This document shows positions 26,720 through 39,639 of a stretch of DNA of 64,000 nucleotides, in pieces. Made by a program: the position numbers and the translations under genes. The first letter of the stretch is position 1; every line of letters begins with the position of its first letter. Origin of the DNA: Hymenolepis diminuta (lineage: Eukaryota > Platyhelminthes > Cestoda > Cyclophyllidea > Hymenolepididae); assembly GCA_900708905.1 (NCBI GenBank), contig CAADRB010000005.1, positions 4,620,171-4,684,170 of the forward strand, read 5' to 3'. The notes under the pieces are model-generated. The model did not search any database. It worked only from the letters and a program-made list of their open reading frames with translations, and was not told where the DNA came from.

Positions 26720-29700
26720 TATTAACAAAATTTATAATAAATACTCATGAAGTTGAGTTTTTGGGCCCTCCTTTAAAACCCGGTTTTGTATGAAATTGAT
26801 GTCTATTTTATCACTTTCGAAACTATTGGAAATATTTATTTTCTAAGAAAAAAATAAAGAAAACTTTCAGTTGAACATCTGCTTGTATGGATAACAAAAA
26901 TAAATGAATGGATGAGTGACGTCGGCCTTATCGGAATAATCTAATGAATAAAACCCCTAGAAAACAGCTTCGCTTCATTTCCTTATTACTGACGCTTAAC
27001 CATGATTAAATTTAGAGAGGAGAAAAGAAGACTTTTATCAAGTGGCAAAAAACCGTAAAAACTAAGTGGTTTTGGAGTGTACATATCATTTGTTGACATT
27101 ATGACATGAGATTTCTTATTCAATTTTGTTGACTTGTTGGATGTCTTCATTTTAATAGATAAAAATTAGCTTTGCTACTTTTATCCCACCGCGTTTAATA
27201 TACTACTTAAAATTCTAAATATACTAAAGTTTTCTGCCCCTTTCATATGATGTCCTGGGAAAAAATTGTCGAACAATTTCAATACTTCGTTGATTTTTCT
27301 AGAACTAAACACAAAGACCTTGATCATTCCTAGCCGAAAAGGACGTCAAGACTAGGGAAAATAGTGGCTACGATGTGAATATGAGCATGGAATAAATCAG
27401 AGACTACTACCGGCACTCAAGCAATCGATATACAGAGATGGACACCACTGAGTGGAAATGTACCGAAGGAAATTAACAGGTGTGTTATTTCAAAGGATCG
27501 TGTTAAAGTTACGATTACTGCTTCCTACACAAAATTTGTTGAAGTAGGAAAATGGATTGTAAGATCTGGAGTTTTAGATATTTAAATTAGTAATTTCTAT
27601 ACAATGAAAGTTGCTGTTGGCCATCATGACTTGAGTACTTGAGTTAAAGCTCAGATTCACTGACTTTGCATTAAGTATCGGTTTTTCCCAACTTTCACTA
27701 TAGCACATTACACAAAACAGTTCACATTTGCCTGATAGGGGAAGAAGTTATAGTTCCACATTTGACCAAGTCTAAACGGTTGGGTACTGTTGCCACTCCC
27801 ACCTTTGGAGTTACGGAGTTTTATTTGGTATAAGCAAAGATTTGCAGCTAGTGGAAATTAATCACACTGTATGATTAATCGTGGCATTAAAAATGAATTT
27901 CGCCTTCTAATAGCGAAAATATTAGCCGGGTGATACGACAAGGGAAAGAAATTGATGCTGTTCTACTGCGTCAAATGATTTGATAATTACCCTCGATGAC
28001 TTCAAAAAATGCGTACTCCATCCACACTTAATCTAATAGGTCAAAAAAGGGCCAATGATTGCAAAGTGGTCTCAATGAGATAATAAAATATTATCTTTTT
28101 TTAAATTTTGAACGTTATTAAAGCTACATTTATTCGTAGATAATGTAAGATTTGTGGTTTTACTCAATATCCTTCGGTAAGTTTCATTCGATCAGAAAAT
28201 TGTTATAATTAATAGTCCCAATCGCATAAATACAATGCTGCCAAGACCTTATAAACTTAATTGCACATTGTTAAAATTATGCTTCTTGATAAATAACCAC
28301 ATGAAGTCATCTGGATTAACATACTAACTATGAATCACAAAGGATGAAAAGTAGGCCTCAGACGATAAATATGTATCCTTGTTCCAACATGCCGGTAGCC
28401 CGACCCTCTGTTGGCTGTTATGAAATAGAACCGCTACAATATGACATGATATATCTTGTTATAAATAACAAATTTGAACAAATTTCCAGACTTGTGGATT
28501 TGTATTGATTTATATCAAGCTATCTACTTCAGATTTTAAAGGTCGTCTCAGTAAAATATGTGGCTGACAACTTCAATTGCTCCATTTCTTCCCTCCCGTT
28601 GTTTTCTACTAGAAAAATGTTTCTTTATTGAGCAGATCATTAAGAGTAACTATTGACATCATAATAAATACAATCTTCTAGTTGGAAATCAATGGCGATC
28701 AAGGTCCTCTGGATTATAGATCTTGGCACAAAACAGATCTAAAATAGAGATCCAATTTTGACTGCCCTGAAACAATTAAAATTTAACTTGATGGCAATTT
28801 TGTTTGTTAAATCAAAGTTCTTTTGATATGTTGACGAGAATGCGCCGACCGCAAACAACTATATTTACGTTCAAAGTCAGTGGTTTACTGGTGAGCATTA
28901 ACTGGGCTAAATAGTTAAACAAATCCACCAAGATCTGGTTTGGAACGGTCGTACCAGAAAAATCTTCCTGTTAAATCAATAATCTTATTAATGTTTATAA
29001 TAAGTAGGGTACCGGTAATTCAGGCATTAGACGACAAGAGATACAAGTACGACATTCTATCCTATCTTAAGAATTGCGTCACAGAGAGGGTAGGATTTTT
29101 ATCTTCCTATCGCTTTGTTTTATTTGTCATGGAGAGACTATTCCTCTTTATAAATGTATGTAGGTCTTCCTTTTTCAACATTGCTCATGGATTATTAGTC
29201 CCTTTGTGAATAGATTCATGCTCGATTATTTAGGGGTGTTTAGACATTACATTAAAAGCGAAACCACTCCGTAATAAGCATTTTGCATTTAGATAATATA
29301 TTCCCTCACTGAATTGATGATTTCCTAAAAGGCTGGCAGGAAACAACAGCTTTCACAAATAAGTAGATCTTAAAGTAGACAACGGTAGGAGAGAGAGATA
29401 GGAGAAGAGGGAAAGGAGCAAGAAGAGAAAATATAATTTGAAAGACGAGGAACAAGTGTCAGAGCTGAACAAGTGGAACTCGGGTCGTGTTAAATGCGGT
29501 GAATTAAGAAATCCTGAGAGAATTGGCTGATTCCCAAGTGACCAATTAATAATAAAATCATCATTTGAAAATCGAAACAGCGCGAAATTATGGGTCAACA
29601 ATATCCGTTAATGCTTCTAACTGAGATACCTCCATTTGTACATTTCTCCGATAACCAATATTAACTACGTCGCTGGATCTTTTCAGTAGTCGAATGAGTA

Positions 29701-30225
29701 ACTGTTCGATCCATGAAATCTGGTATGCCAAACGTATACTTAATCCACATAATTCCACAAGGTTCAACAAGTTTATATATCAAAATCAAGTTACGCAATC
29801 TCTGATGCATATCAATATAAGCCAGACTGTTGGTAGATATTTTAGCTATTTCAGAATCATATAATCCATTAAGATTTACTATCGTATGTGTAAGAAAAAT
29901 GCCCCCACTATATGGAATGCTTTTTTGCGTCAGATTTTTTCAGAACATATGGTCCGCCATATTTTCTGCAAAAAGACGATCAGCCCGACAAATAGAAATC
30001 ATATTAAGTTAATCCTGAAGATTCGGTAAATACCTGGAAATAATTGGATTTCGAACTTAATTGATAGTTTTCAATGTATTTTATTTATTTTAACAGAGAA
30101 AGTGAGATAAAAATAGCTTCAATATCGGTGATTGTCTTAGACCCTGAACGATCATTCTTATAAATTTACACAGAATTGTGTAAGAAATACTCGAAATAAA
30201 GCATTTTCCATCGGTCACATTAGGC
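26720..30225. other. intergenic, no recognisable gene
   Basis: Only AT-rich chance frames were seen. The longest, at 28,940-29,209 (+), starts at a TTG and has no splice or family signal I can support. Confidence 0.4.
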
Positions 30226-30229
30226 GGCG

Positions 30230-30350
30230 AGTTGGCATCATTGACTCCATCTTAATGAAGTCTGCTTCCAGTCGCGGCGTTAAAACTGGGCGTCAAACGG
30301 TCCACTGTCATCGAGGGAGAAGTTGTAGAAGGCACATTTTCCCAGTAAAA
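30230..30350 (+). repeat. interspersed repeat R1, copy 6 (diverged)
   Basis: This is a GC-richer island with 'cttccagtcgcggcg', 'ggtccactgtcatcgaggga' and 'agttgtagaaggcacattttcc', which parallel the R1 blocks in order. The 5' part is obscure. Confidence 0.35.
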
Positions 30351-30359
30351 TACGCGAAT

Positions 30360-32980
30360 TTAACCTCAATATATTAGTAACAAGAAGATTTACCAATATA
30401 TCACATATGGGGAACTCTCTTTATTTAATTGGCATGCGGTTCAATGTGCTTTTCACTATTTTTCTTTGATCATCCGATCCTTCAGTGCATTTTAGAATGC
30501 TTGCTCATGCAAACATTATTGCGAAAATCGTAGATCTGGCTAATGGAGGAGCTGCAGTAATATCTCATAATAGGACAATAAAACTGTCTAGTACTTGTTT
30601 ATAAGATCGCCAATATAGATAAGCCTTCCGGTATAAAACAGCGCAATTACCTGAATTCTTCTAAAGGAGTAAATTTAGCTAAACAAGGGGTTTTCCCTTG
30701 ATATTATTTATAAGCAAAATATGCTACCTCGACTTAATACAAATGCTCATATAATCTTTGTAATAAACCTTAAGTTAATTAAATATATTACATTAAAAGT
30801 AATTTTCCTATTTACGCGGCACATTTAGGAGCTCGACTGGAGGACACATACCCCGCAGTACCTTAGTAATTTGAGAATGAGAAGAGCGAAGAGTATTGTT
30901 TCTCTTGTGAAAGTGAAGACAGGTCTAGGACTTGATTATCGATTCATACCTCTTAGCACTTCTGATATTTAAGATACTTGAGAACGTTGTTCATTTGGGG
31001 CTTGCTCTTGAGTACTTTCTATGGCGAGCCTTTTTTCATTAAAAACTTTCCACGAATATGACCTTCGATCAACTCTAATAAAAGTCATTTATAATTTTTA
31101 TGAAGCGCCAAATTTTAAAGATCGAATGGTACCTGTAATTTCATATTTGAATCAGCTTAGTTAGTTCGCTGTTAATTCAAGCCAAATTCACTGCCATCAT
31201 AGCCAAATGTTACTTTGGTTGTACCGCAGAAATCTTACATTAAAGATACCAAGAATTTTTAAAAATATCGATTTTTAATTAAAGACGTAGTCAAATTTTT
31301 TAAATTTGAACTCCTATCGAACAATTTAGGAAGTTTTTTCGATATTTTTAATAAGTAGTTTCCTACTTTTGCTCCCATTTTACGGGGATTTCTGGAGAAT
31401 CACAAAATGAAATCTGGCAATTATCAGCCATGATTTACGAATGCATTAACGAAATGGAAAATTAAATCTTTCAGGCAAGTGGAGTCTAGATGAGGAAAGT
31501 TTTCGATAAGCATCAAATAGAAATGCAAGGAATTTTTGAAATTCACTTTATATTACAATTAAAATTTTGACAATTGTGCACGATTAGGAATAATGAATGA
31601 ATGTTTATATTCTTCATCTGAGAACTTATCTCTCAATATATCCACCTTTTCCCCACGGACCTAACATCTTATAAAATTTCCCATGGCTTGGAGCCAATAC
31701 CTACTTATCATTAATATGTGGGCATGATAATTTATTTTATTAAATGCTATAGTGATAAGAGATGTGGAGAACTGACTATAAACGTCCAAGTCTGATCCAA
31801 TCAGTTAAAATTAATGATACTAAGATTTTATTGAAGACTTCTTTCAGAATTATTTATAAAGTTGGTTTGAAGAATCATTACCCATTTGAACCTATTTGAA
31901 TTCCTCGTCACCTTCGTTTGCTATCTTTTCGTGGTAGGGTATCCAAGCTCAAAAAATTTCGATTTTTTACGATGAATAACCCTTGAAGTTAGCCTCAAGT
32001 ACCGATGGTTGTGTGAAGTACTTAAAATCAACTATGGAGAGATGTCATTTAATTTAACATAATGGATCGAAAAAAACGGGTGCCGTTCAAAATTCTGGCG
32101 AGTTTAAATGACCTACACACCTGATGAGACCTGTCATTCAAATTTTAATGTTGTCATGACGTGACATATTTTGAAACAGGTCAGCACATGAATTATTATT
32201 AAATCAGAACAAAGGACTGAAAATTTCACTCGATATTGATTGGTAGGAAATAATATGGCATTTCAAAAGCGTATTCAAATTCTCACAGATTTTTTAAATA
32301 ATAAGTCCATTTATTTACGGATCGTAACTTGGCAACGATTATTATAAATTATCTTTTGTATCTTTCATTGGGTTTAGTTTCCAGTTCCGACTTTAACTGA
32401 TACTTTCTGAAGGTCATATTAATGGATACACTTTTCCATGTATCCACTAATTTCTCTACATTTATTTTTATAGAGTGACCTTGAATTCAGAAGGGTCAAA
32501 AGAAAACTACATCCTTAATCAAATAAGTTGAGAGAATGCTTTCATCGCCAACTTTTCTTTAGAGTTATGATGTATCCTACTTGAAGTCTTTTAAGCTGAC
32601 GGAGCCTACTACTTTTAGAGCATTAGTGACTCCATTTTGATGATACTTGCTTATTTGTCAAAATGAAGCTGAGTATGTTACTATTTGTCTCTCATGAAAA
32701 TGGACCAAACCGTGGAAAACAGTCTCTTAAATTCTGCCAGTGAGTTTAACTTTTTATCATTTATGAATTTTATAAGCTTATAAGTCTCCAAAAATAGCCG
32801 CAAATCTGCCGAACTGAATAACACCGCAGGATTAAACAAATATTTGCAGTTTAGTCAAAATTCTACAAAGCAACGACAATTTAATTGGGCGCCTTTTAAC
32901 ATATTTGTATATATTATGAATAATTAACAATAAATTGTCAATTTAATTATCTCGGATAAAAAATTTATTTGTATCAGAAG
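30360..32980. other. intergenic, no recognisable gene
   Basis: AT-rich sequence in which I see no supported exon, RNA gene or element. Confidence 0.4.
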
Positions 32981-32984
32981 TCGT

Positions 32985-34135
32985 TCATTCAAAAATTCGT
33001 ATGGTGGTTTCACCTTCAATCTTTTCCAAAGTCTTCTGAAGCATCGGAAAACAAGCTTCGATCAATGATTGCGCTGGGTTCCCGGAGTTACAGGATTCTA
33101 CGGCGGAGGAAGATAACATATCTCCACCTAAATCGCCCTTAGATCCGTTTTCGGTTTGGACTTTGAGATGACGCACCCCTGTTTGAACACAATTGTCGTC
33201 TGCTTCTTAAACTGTAAGGAAGTAATAATCTCTTCCACCGACTCCTCACCCTGTGACACAAATAGATGCCTTTCAACATTTTCGATAATTTGATCCTTTA
33301 TAACACTGAGAGTTGGCAGAGGGTGTAAAACTAGGTATTTAGACTACAACGAAAGTCCTCAGATCGAGTAGAAAATGGATGACATTTCATGACACAATAA
33401 TTTTTGGTATGCTATGAGAGGAGAATACCTGGTGGAAGTTATTAATGACGGTACCAGTTGTAACAGACTTAATTGGCATAACCTCAGGCCACTGAATAGG
33501 AATCCATTAATATAAAATGGGAGATTCCTTGGATAGGTTCAGCAAGACTGAGATCACTGTGGAACCAAGAAGTCTTAATTTGAGAGCACATAAAGGGATC
33601 TTCGAAGGAAATGGGTCTTGTCTTCATTTTGTGTAATCGCTTTTAATACAGTATCATTTGTGCAAGAAACAGATTTAAAAAGGTCTATTTCCTCAGTTTC
33701 ATTGTAATTGTCATTCACCATGCCGAACTCTAAGAACAAAAAACAAGCCTCGATTTGGTTCGATTGTGAATGTACCGACATTTAGAAGACTTGGTCGTGG
33801 AGGGAGATTTAGGAGGTGGCTTATTTGATTTACTTGGTGATCAAGCAGACAGGATTTCCAGATTGGTTGTTGTTTGTATACGGTAGGCTCGAAGACAAGT
33901 TGTGCTGGAACGACTTTGTGGATGAAGGATTTTATAGTGTGTGAGACTTGCTACTTTAACACTATCTTTGATAGATGAGTGCAACTTCATATCACCATTG
34001 ACTGTTTGAATTAGAGTTGGAGTAGGAAACACTTTAATAGAGAGAGGTACAACGAGATATCGATTAGAATTTGTTAGAAGGATTTAGAGAAATAGTGACA
34101 ATGGAGATGTTAGAAACATTAGGAGACATTTTAGC
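32985..34135 (-). mobile_element. decayed Ty3/gypsy retrotransposon fragment, copy 2
   Basis: Reading leftwards from 34,135, the first ~360 bp match copy 1 at 20,565-20,970, including a 63-codon frame (33,841-34,032) that differs at only a few residues. Next, 33,575-33,781 encodes an acidic stretch like the spacer before integrase. About 33,500-33,570 then reads like the segment entering the integrase core (PIQGISHFILMDSYS), continued after a frameshift by WPEVMPIKSVTTGTVINNFH. Around 33,180-33,290 a frame with EESVEEIITSLQF resembles the region after the catalytic core. Stops and frameshifts show it is non-functional. Copy 1 lacks most of the middle part, so the two are different deletion derivatives of one element. 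Confidence 0.78.
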
Positions 34136-34139
34136 CTCT

Positions 34140-36530
34140 GTTCGCACATAAAGAACCTTAATTTATGCGGACGTGCTCCCCAACACTTTATAAAGCATTA
34201 AGAAATCCAGTATTTGCTGAGAAACTGAAGACTTTTTATTTTGGCATTGCAGAAATGGTTAGAGATTATAAATTATATGAAATAAAAGCACTTTTAGTTT
34301 TCTCCAATTACTAATCTGGCGACGATTAAAACTGACAACTGTGGTATCAATACGTCAAAATAACGATCAAGGATTATTTTGAACTTTGAAATACAGGGGA
34401 TCCTTGACAAGATAGAACTTGACCCCATTATGATAGCAACAAGTAATAATAAGCACTTCAAGACTGATCTATTTTATATTCAGTGATCCCAGAGACTTCA
34501 ATGTCTGTCGCAGAGTGTGAACAAATTCCAAAAGAAATAAAAAAATCCTCCGAGAAAACGTATTTTTTAACATTCCCTAGCAATTTATGTAGATCAAATC
34601 GAATAGTTACTATATAGATAAATTTATATTGTTAGTTTTCATAATATAAGACTCTTGTTTAAACATTTTGAAGGATATTTATCTTGGTTCATAAGACGTT
34701 GGTTGAAAATTAAATTTTCAATATAGGCAACTTGTTCTTTTATGAAATTGATCACTTCCATACACACATCCTTCCGCATTATTTCAATTAATTGCTCATC
34801 AATAATTTATGGAATTCACGGACTTTTTAACAACTCGAAGCCGAAAAATATGATCATATTTTTCTGCCGTGGACAAAATTGAAGGCAAATTTTCAGTGAA
34901 AAACAACCAAAATCTAGACGCTGCCTGCCAGTCATCACAATTTTATGTTCTAACTTCAAGGCAGTGAGCTACTTAATCGTCGTCTTCTAAACGAAGTGAA
35001 ATAATTGAATTAACGTTTTGTGTCCCGCGTGCAAAGAAAGAATGTTCCATCTCAAGAGAGAGTACTTTTGTATCAAGACTATGACTGTCAAATGTCTTTG
35101 TAAATGGGTCCCATCACTGTTTTATGTCATTACATTTAAAATTAAAATGGTCCATTATGTCATAAATAAATAAAAAGAATTGTAAAATTTTTTAAATGTC
35201 GATGATCCATATTTTTTCCTATTTCAAGAGATTTGCCCGTAGATGGATGGTTTGGATCAATAGATACTACTCGAATAAGTAGTTTTTATCGCAATTAACA
35301 TTGGCAAGGCAAAATAATTTACAAATCTTTGTCCCGGGAAGGGAAATAAATTCGTGGAACAGTAAAAAGGTTCAGTAAGGAGTAGAAGATCTGGGGATCA
35401 GGTGAATGTCGTGAACAGAGTTAGATTGTCAGGGGAGTCTTGCATCATCCGATTTTCGGTCATTTAGTATTTCATAATTCAATAATCAGGATTTGTCAAT
35501 TAAAATTTCATAGTAAATTTATATTTATTACCTATTGGCTGATTAATTTAGTTGTCTGACCTTGTCACTTAATGGCTGTTATACAGCATTTCTTTTACTT
35601 AACAATCAAATGGTTTTGATTGGCCTTCAGCCAAATTTCAAAATTTTACTCATTTTATCGATTTCGTATCTAGTTTCTTACACAGTTAGAATTAAATTAT
35701 GACATCAGTTTATTTATTGTTGACAAGCAAAGCTTTGCCTAAGTTAATTATCAACCTAATTTATGTATGATCATTTCTGACTTCACTCGATCCTTATTTT
35801 TTCTTATTTTTCTTTTCAAACTAAAGTGGTTATTGAAGAATCTAATTTGAAATGTTGGATGGAAAGTTTATTTCAGCTCATTTTTTGTTCTGAAGAAATA
35901 GAATAAAATAAGTAATGGTGAAAAGTTAATAAAACCTCTACATTTTTCGAATGGTTGGTATAATAAATTGAAGAAAATTTATTGAGAATAGGTTACCAAA
36001 TAAGGGAGAAGGTCATGATATGCGTATACAGAAAAGAGCAATTTCGGAGTATTAAAATTGAGATCAACGCATTAATACAGCCCGTGCGCCGAAGCATTTA
36101 TCTGCGAGATCGCATAAAAGGGAATCAAGAGATACACAAACTCAATGTCGAATTCACTGTCGCTTTGACTTTTTCCATGGCGTTTATCTACGAATATCTT
36201 TGTGCTGTAGTCGCATTTTTTTGTTGCGATGGCATAAAACGCATTTACTGATGGAAATTCATAATGACAATAATATTTGTGACAAAAATTACAGTGTGTT
36301 ATCTGCTCATGTAAATTGTATGAAGTAAGGAGCATTTATTTGTTATAATGGATTTTCATTAAGAAACAATTTATTTCATAATGCATTTAGTGAGGATCAA
36401 ATACTCGCTCCCCTTTTAACGGTCACTTCGTCCAACTATTACTAGATGGTCAACCTTCTTTTTGCAATGGAGGGAGTTGTTTTTTTCTCCCTTATAATTT
36501 TAAAGTATTCTCTCTCCATAAAAATAATGT
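34140..36530. other. intergenic, no recognisable gene
   Basis: AT-rich. At 35,982-36,335 both strands stay open for over 85 codons, but neither frame shows a domain, splice signal or codon pattern that I can support. Confidence 0.4.
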
Positions 36531-36531
36531 T

Positions 36532-36966
36532 TTATCCGATTTTGGTTTCATTTAAATATTCACAAACTCGTTCAGTCTTAAATGTTTCAAATGCATTAAT
36601 AATTAATCCAATTAAATTAGGTCTCTGAAAGTGAATCTTGGACTTTAGACCCTCCAACAAAATAGGGATTTGAAAAAGAGGGCTTTTTAAAGAAAATTTC
36701 TGATTACTAGTAAGGTCTTCTATATTAGAAGCCTCAAAATAAAGTGAATATTTTAGCCGTAGGAAGAATTGATATAAAACGATAAACTGACCAACATCAC
36801 AGATGAGTTTGTGGGTCAGAAAGCCCTTACTGATGTAAATATGTGAATATTCTAAATTCAGTATTTCCAATAGTAATTGTATCTGGCAGGTAGTTGATGA
36901 CCCAAAAATCAGACGAAGTGTGGTGATTTCATTCACCAATTCCACACGATCATCCTTTGTTCCTTA
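36532..36966 (-). CDS. unidentified open frame of about 144 codons
   Basis: This is an uninterrupted frame ending in a TAA at 36,532-36,534. From base composition I estimate that less than one frame of this length is expected by chance in the whole window. The protein is leucine- and isoleucine-rich with charged segments (for example ILLEGLKSKIHFQRPNLIGL) and has no signal peptide. There is no ATG near the 5' end and no strong acceptor, so it could be a last exon or a relic. It lies on the same strand as, and downstream of, the putative exons at 37,870-38,486. The function is unknown. Confidence 0.3.
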
Positions 36967-37869
36967 TTCCACATTCTTTATGGCTCTCCAAGACTAGGAA
37001 TTGTACTTTTCGCTTTGCCTTGAATTCGAGAAATGAATCTGACCTTACCCAAGGTAATTCGTAGAAATTCGATTGAAAATGGTTCATTGATATTAAAGGA
37101 CATTATTTCGCCTTGATGTTAATTTTATCACATTCTGTCAAGTAGGAAAACTTCAAAACACCTCGATGTTACACAACGATTATTTTATATTTCAAAATGC
37201 AACTTGTTTAACTGAGATACTACAGGGGGAATTGAGGAGTTTATAGGATCATAGATAGGAAATTTGGGGAATAAAAAAGATTTCACATCAATTTTTACTG
37301 TCGAATTGTTTTCAATTATTTTAATCTGTCTATCAGGGTATAATCCCAAATGCCAGTAATAACAAATGGTTGGATTTATTATATTTTAACCGTGTGAATC
37401 GCACTAAAATAGCGGTTTCCTAATCTAAACTAAGCCACTGAAATGTTACATAGGATCGCTCTAATGACTGGAATAGGCTTGATGCTGACGGTGAAATGCG
37501 TTGCGATTGCGTGAATAAGTTTGGAATGGAAAAAGTTCCTGGGAAATGTTAATTTGAAAAACCGACACTGCGCCCGAGGTTGAAAATTGGGAAATGAGAG
37601 TCAGCCCAAAATCCCCTAGTATGGGGATATGAATGGGTGTTCGTGTAGGCGCTTGTACGGGAGTTTGCTGTTGTATCAAAATCTTGTCCTGTAACCAGAC
37701 AGTTTGATTGATGTGAGGAATAACAAAGACAATGGTATTGTAACAGTGGTATCCGATGATTACCTAGTGCTCGAAATTTTGATTAATAAATTGTCATCAA
37801 TAGTTGACAATTAACCAAATTAAATAAAAATTTCTATTAAGATTATAAGTACCTTTGCTAAAAAGGATA

Positions 37870-38486
37870 CTACTTAAAACTGTAAACGGAGATAGCAGCC
37901 ATCTCTTTTACATCGGAATGGGTACTCGGGAAATGAGCAAGGCTGACGAGACAAATTTCCTTATACGAACCTTTTCTTTGTACCTCTTTAATTATCACGG
38001 ACCAGGGAGATTTGGCTAAGGAAAACCAAAGGGTTTTTTGAGGCATGTCTTTCATTCTGAAAGTGAATTTCTGCCAATTTTTTTAGGTTTGTAGAATAAA
38101 AATTTTTCTGTATTATTTATAAATAAATAACTTGATTGATTAAAATGAATTATTGACATTCTAACCTCTAATAAAAAATCTTTGCGCTGATACATAAGCC
38201 TTCTTTTAGTGTTCTTCTTTTGGCATTTTTAAAAAACTTCTCTACGATAAAATTTGATAAGTAAAACACAAAAAGGTCCATAATATCTTTGATTTTGGAA
38301 AATATAATTGCTTAATAAAGTTTGATTCTCGAATGAAGTGATGGGATTGCATTTTAGAGTGTTTTAACAAAATTACCTGCTGAAATGATTTAATAGCGCT
38401 TATCTTCATATTTATATAGGTAATATTAGTGTCAAAGGTAAGAGAAACACCTTTGTTTCCTTTAGGACAGTGGTCTTCGAGGACGT
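37870..38486 (-). CDS. two putative exons of an unidentified, possibly helical-repeat gene
   Basis: Exon A is 38,377-38,486: acceptor ctcttgacag|AC, donor CAGCAG|GTAATT, phase 1 in and phase 0 out, 36 codons ending INMKISAIKSFQQ. Exon B is 37,870-38,070: acceptor ttggcag|AAA, phase 0, 66 codons then TAG, containing LWFSLAKSPWSVIIKEVQRK and EICLVSLAHFPSTHSDVKEM. Joined in phase, they read like amphipathic helical pairs of the HEAT/ARM kind, but I cannot name the protein. The acceptor of exon A lies at the edge of repeat R1 copy 7. An alternative acceptor for exon B (ttcag|A at 38,056) would break the frame. More exons may lie among the coding-like frames at 39.6-40.8 kb. Confidence 0.42.
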
Positions 38487-38670
38487 CTGTCAAGAGAGGG
38501 ATCACAAGATCGATGCCCTTCGGTGCATATCCAGTGGCATGTGGAACCGTCCCAGTTAATTCTTTTCATTAAGAGAGATAGTAGAATGTGACTTTCTCTT
38601 TACAGGGGCACCAGAATATCTTCCTTTTACCCAATTTAAGTGCGTTAAGCACCTCTCCTTATGGATTGAA
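38480..38670 (+). repeat. interspersed repeat R1, copy 7
   Basis: This well-preserved copy carries 'gacgtctgtcaaga', 'gggatcacaagatcgatgcc', 'cttcggtgcatatccagtggc', 'agtagaatgtgac', 'ggcaccagaatatcttcc' and 'aagcacctctccttatgg'. Its left edge overlaps the proposed acceptor of the minus-strand exon 38,377-38,486. Confidence 0.62.
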
Positions 38671-38877
38671 ATAATTATATTCCTTTTGCTTTTGTTTAAA
38701 TTCGTGCTTTTGCTCAATCCTAAAAGTTAATGAAACCTCAGATATATGTTGGCAAACGTTATAGAAGAGGTTTGAAGAAATTTAAATTACAGAAATAAGC
38801 ATATGGATGTGCTTAAACATTGAAATGTTAATTAAAAAATTTCAATTTTTAATTGTGGGAAGCAAATGACATTGAAT

Positions 38878-39060
38878 AACGGAAAGTCCATCAAATGATA
38901 AAGGCAAGGGGATCAAAACGATACAGAGATCAAATTAAAGGTATCAAAGAGCCGAACATCGTTTGATTTTTGAATTCCAGTTATACAATAAAGAGATAGT
39001 TCATGATCCGTCTACTGGAATGTAGCAAGGGCTTGTCTACATTTTGAAAAACTTATTGAT
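38878..39060 (+). repeat. interspersed repeat R3, copy 2
   Basis: It shares 'aaatgataaaggcaaggggatc', 'aggtatcaaagagccgaac', 'tttgatttttgaattcc' and 'ctggaatgtagcaagggcttgtctaca'-like blocks with 50,698-50,920 in the same order and spacing. Confidence 0.5.
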
Positions 39061-39639
39061 CTATTTTTTAATTAAGAAAGGTTAGTCACACCGTTTCATA
39101 AATGCAATCAAATATTTTTTTGTATTCTGATCGTCTAGCATTCTAAACTTTTTAAAAATTTAAATTTTTAAGTTGTGGTTGCTCCAGTTTACTTTCACAA
39201 AGTATGATATGGCCAAGCCTATTCGAGATAGAAGATAAATGCCTTTAGGAATTTAGGTAATCCATTACCTTACTTGCAGAGTAAGTGGATTAGCAACAAA
39301 GATTGATAAAAACGAACAAAAACGCACAAAGTTGAAACCTTCATATGCATTTGGCCAGACTGATTTAGGATAAAATACCATAATTGTCTAAAACCTTTGT
39401 TTTGTGGACTCTTTTCACTCTACAACCACGACATCGTTGTCTCTAGACGGAGAGGGAAGAGAGGCAGAACACATGCAAGTCAGGTAGGCTCAGAAGATAT
39501 TTAATTAAGACCTTGAAATATAAAAACGAAACAATAATATAAATGTAATGAATAATAAAATACTGTTTTCTCGAGGGAAAAAGATAATAATGACATATTT
39601 TCTCATTAAAGTGATGTTTTCGACTTGGCACTTCCCCTC

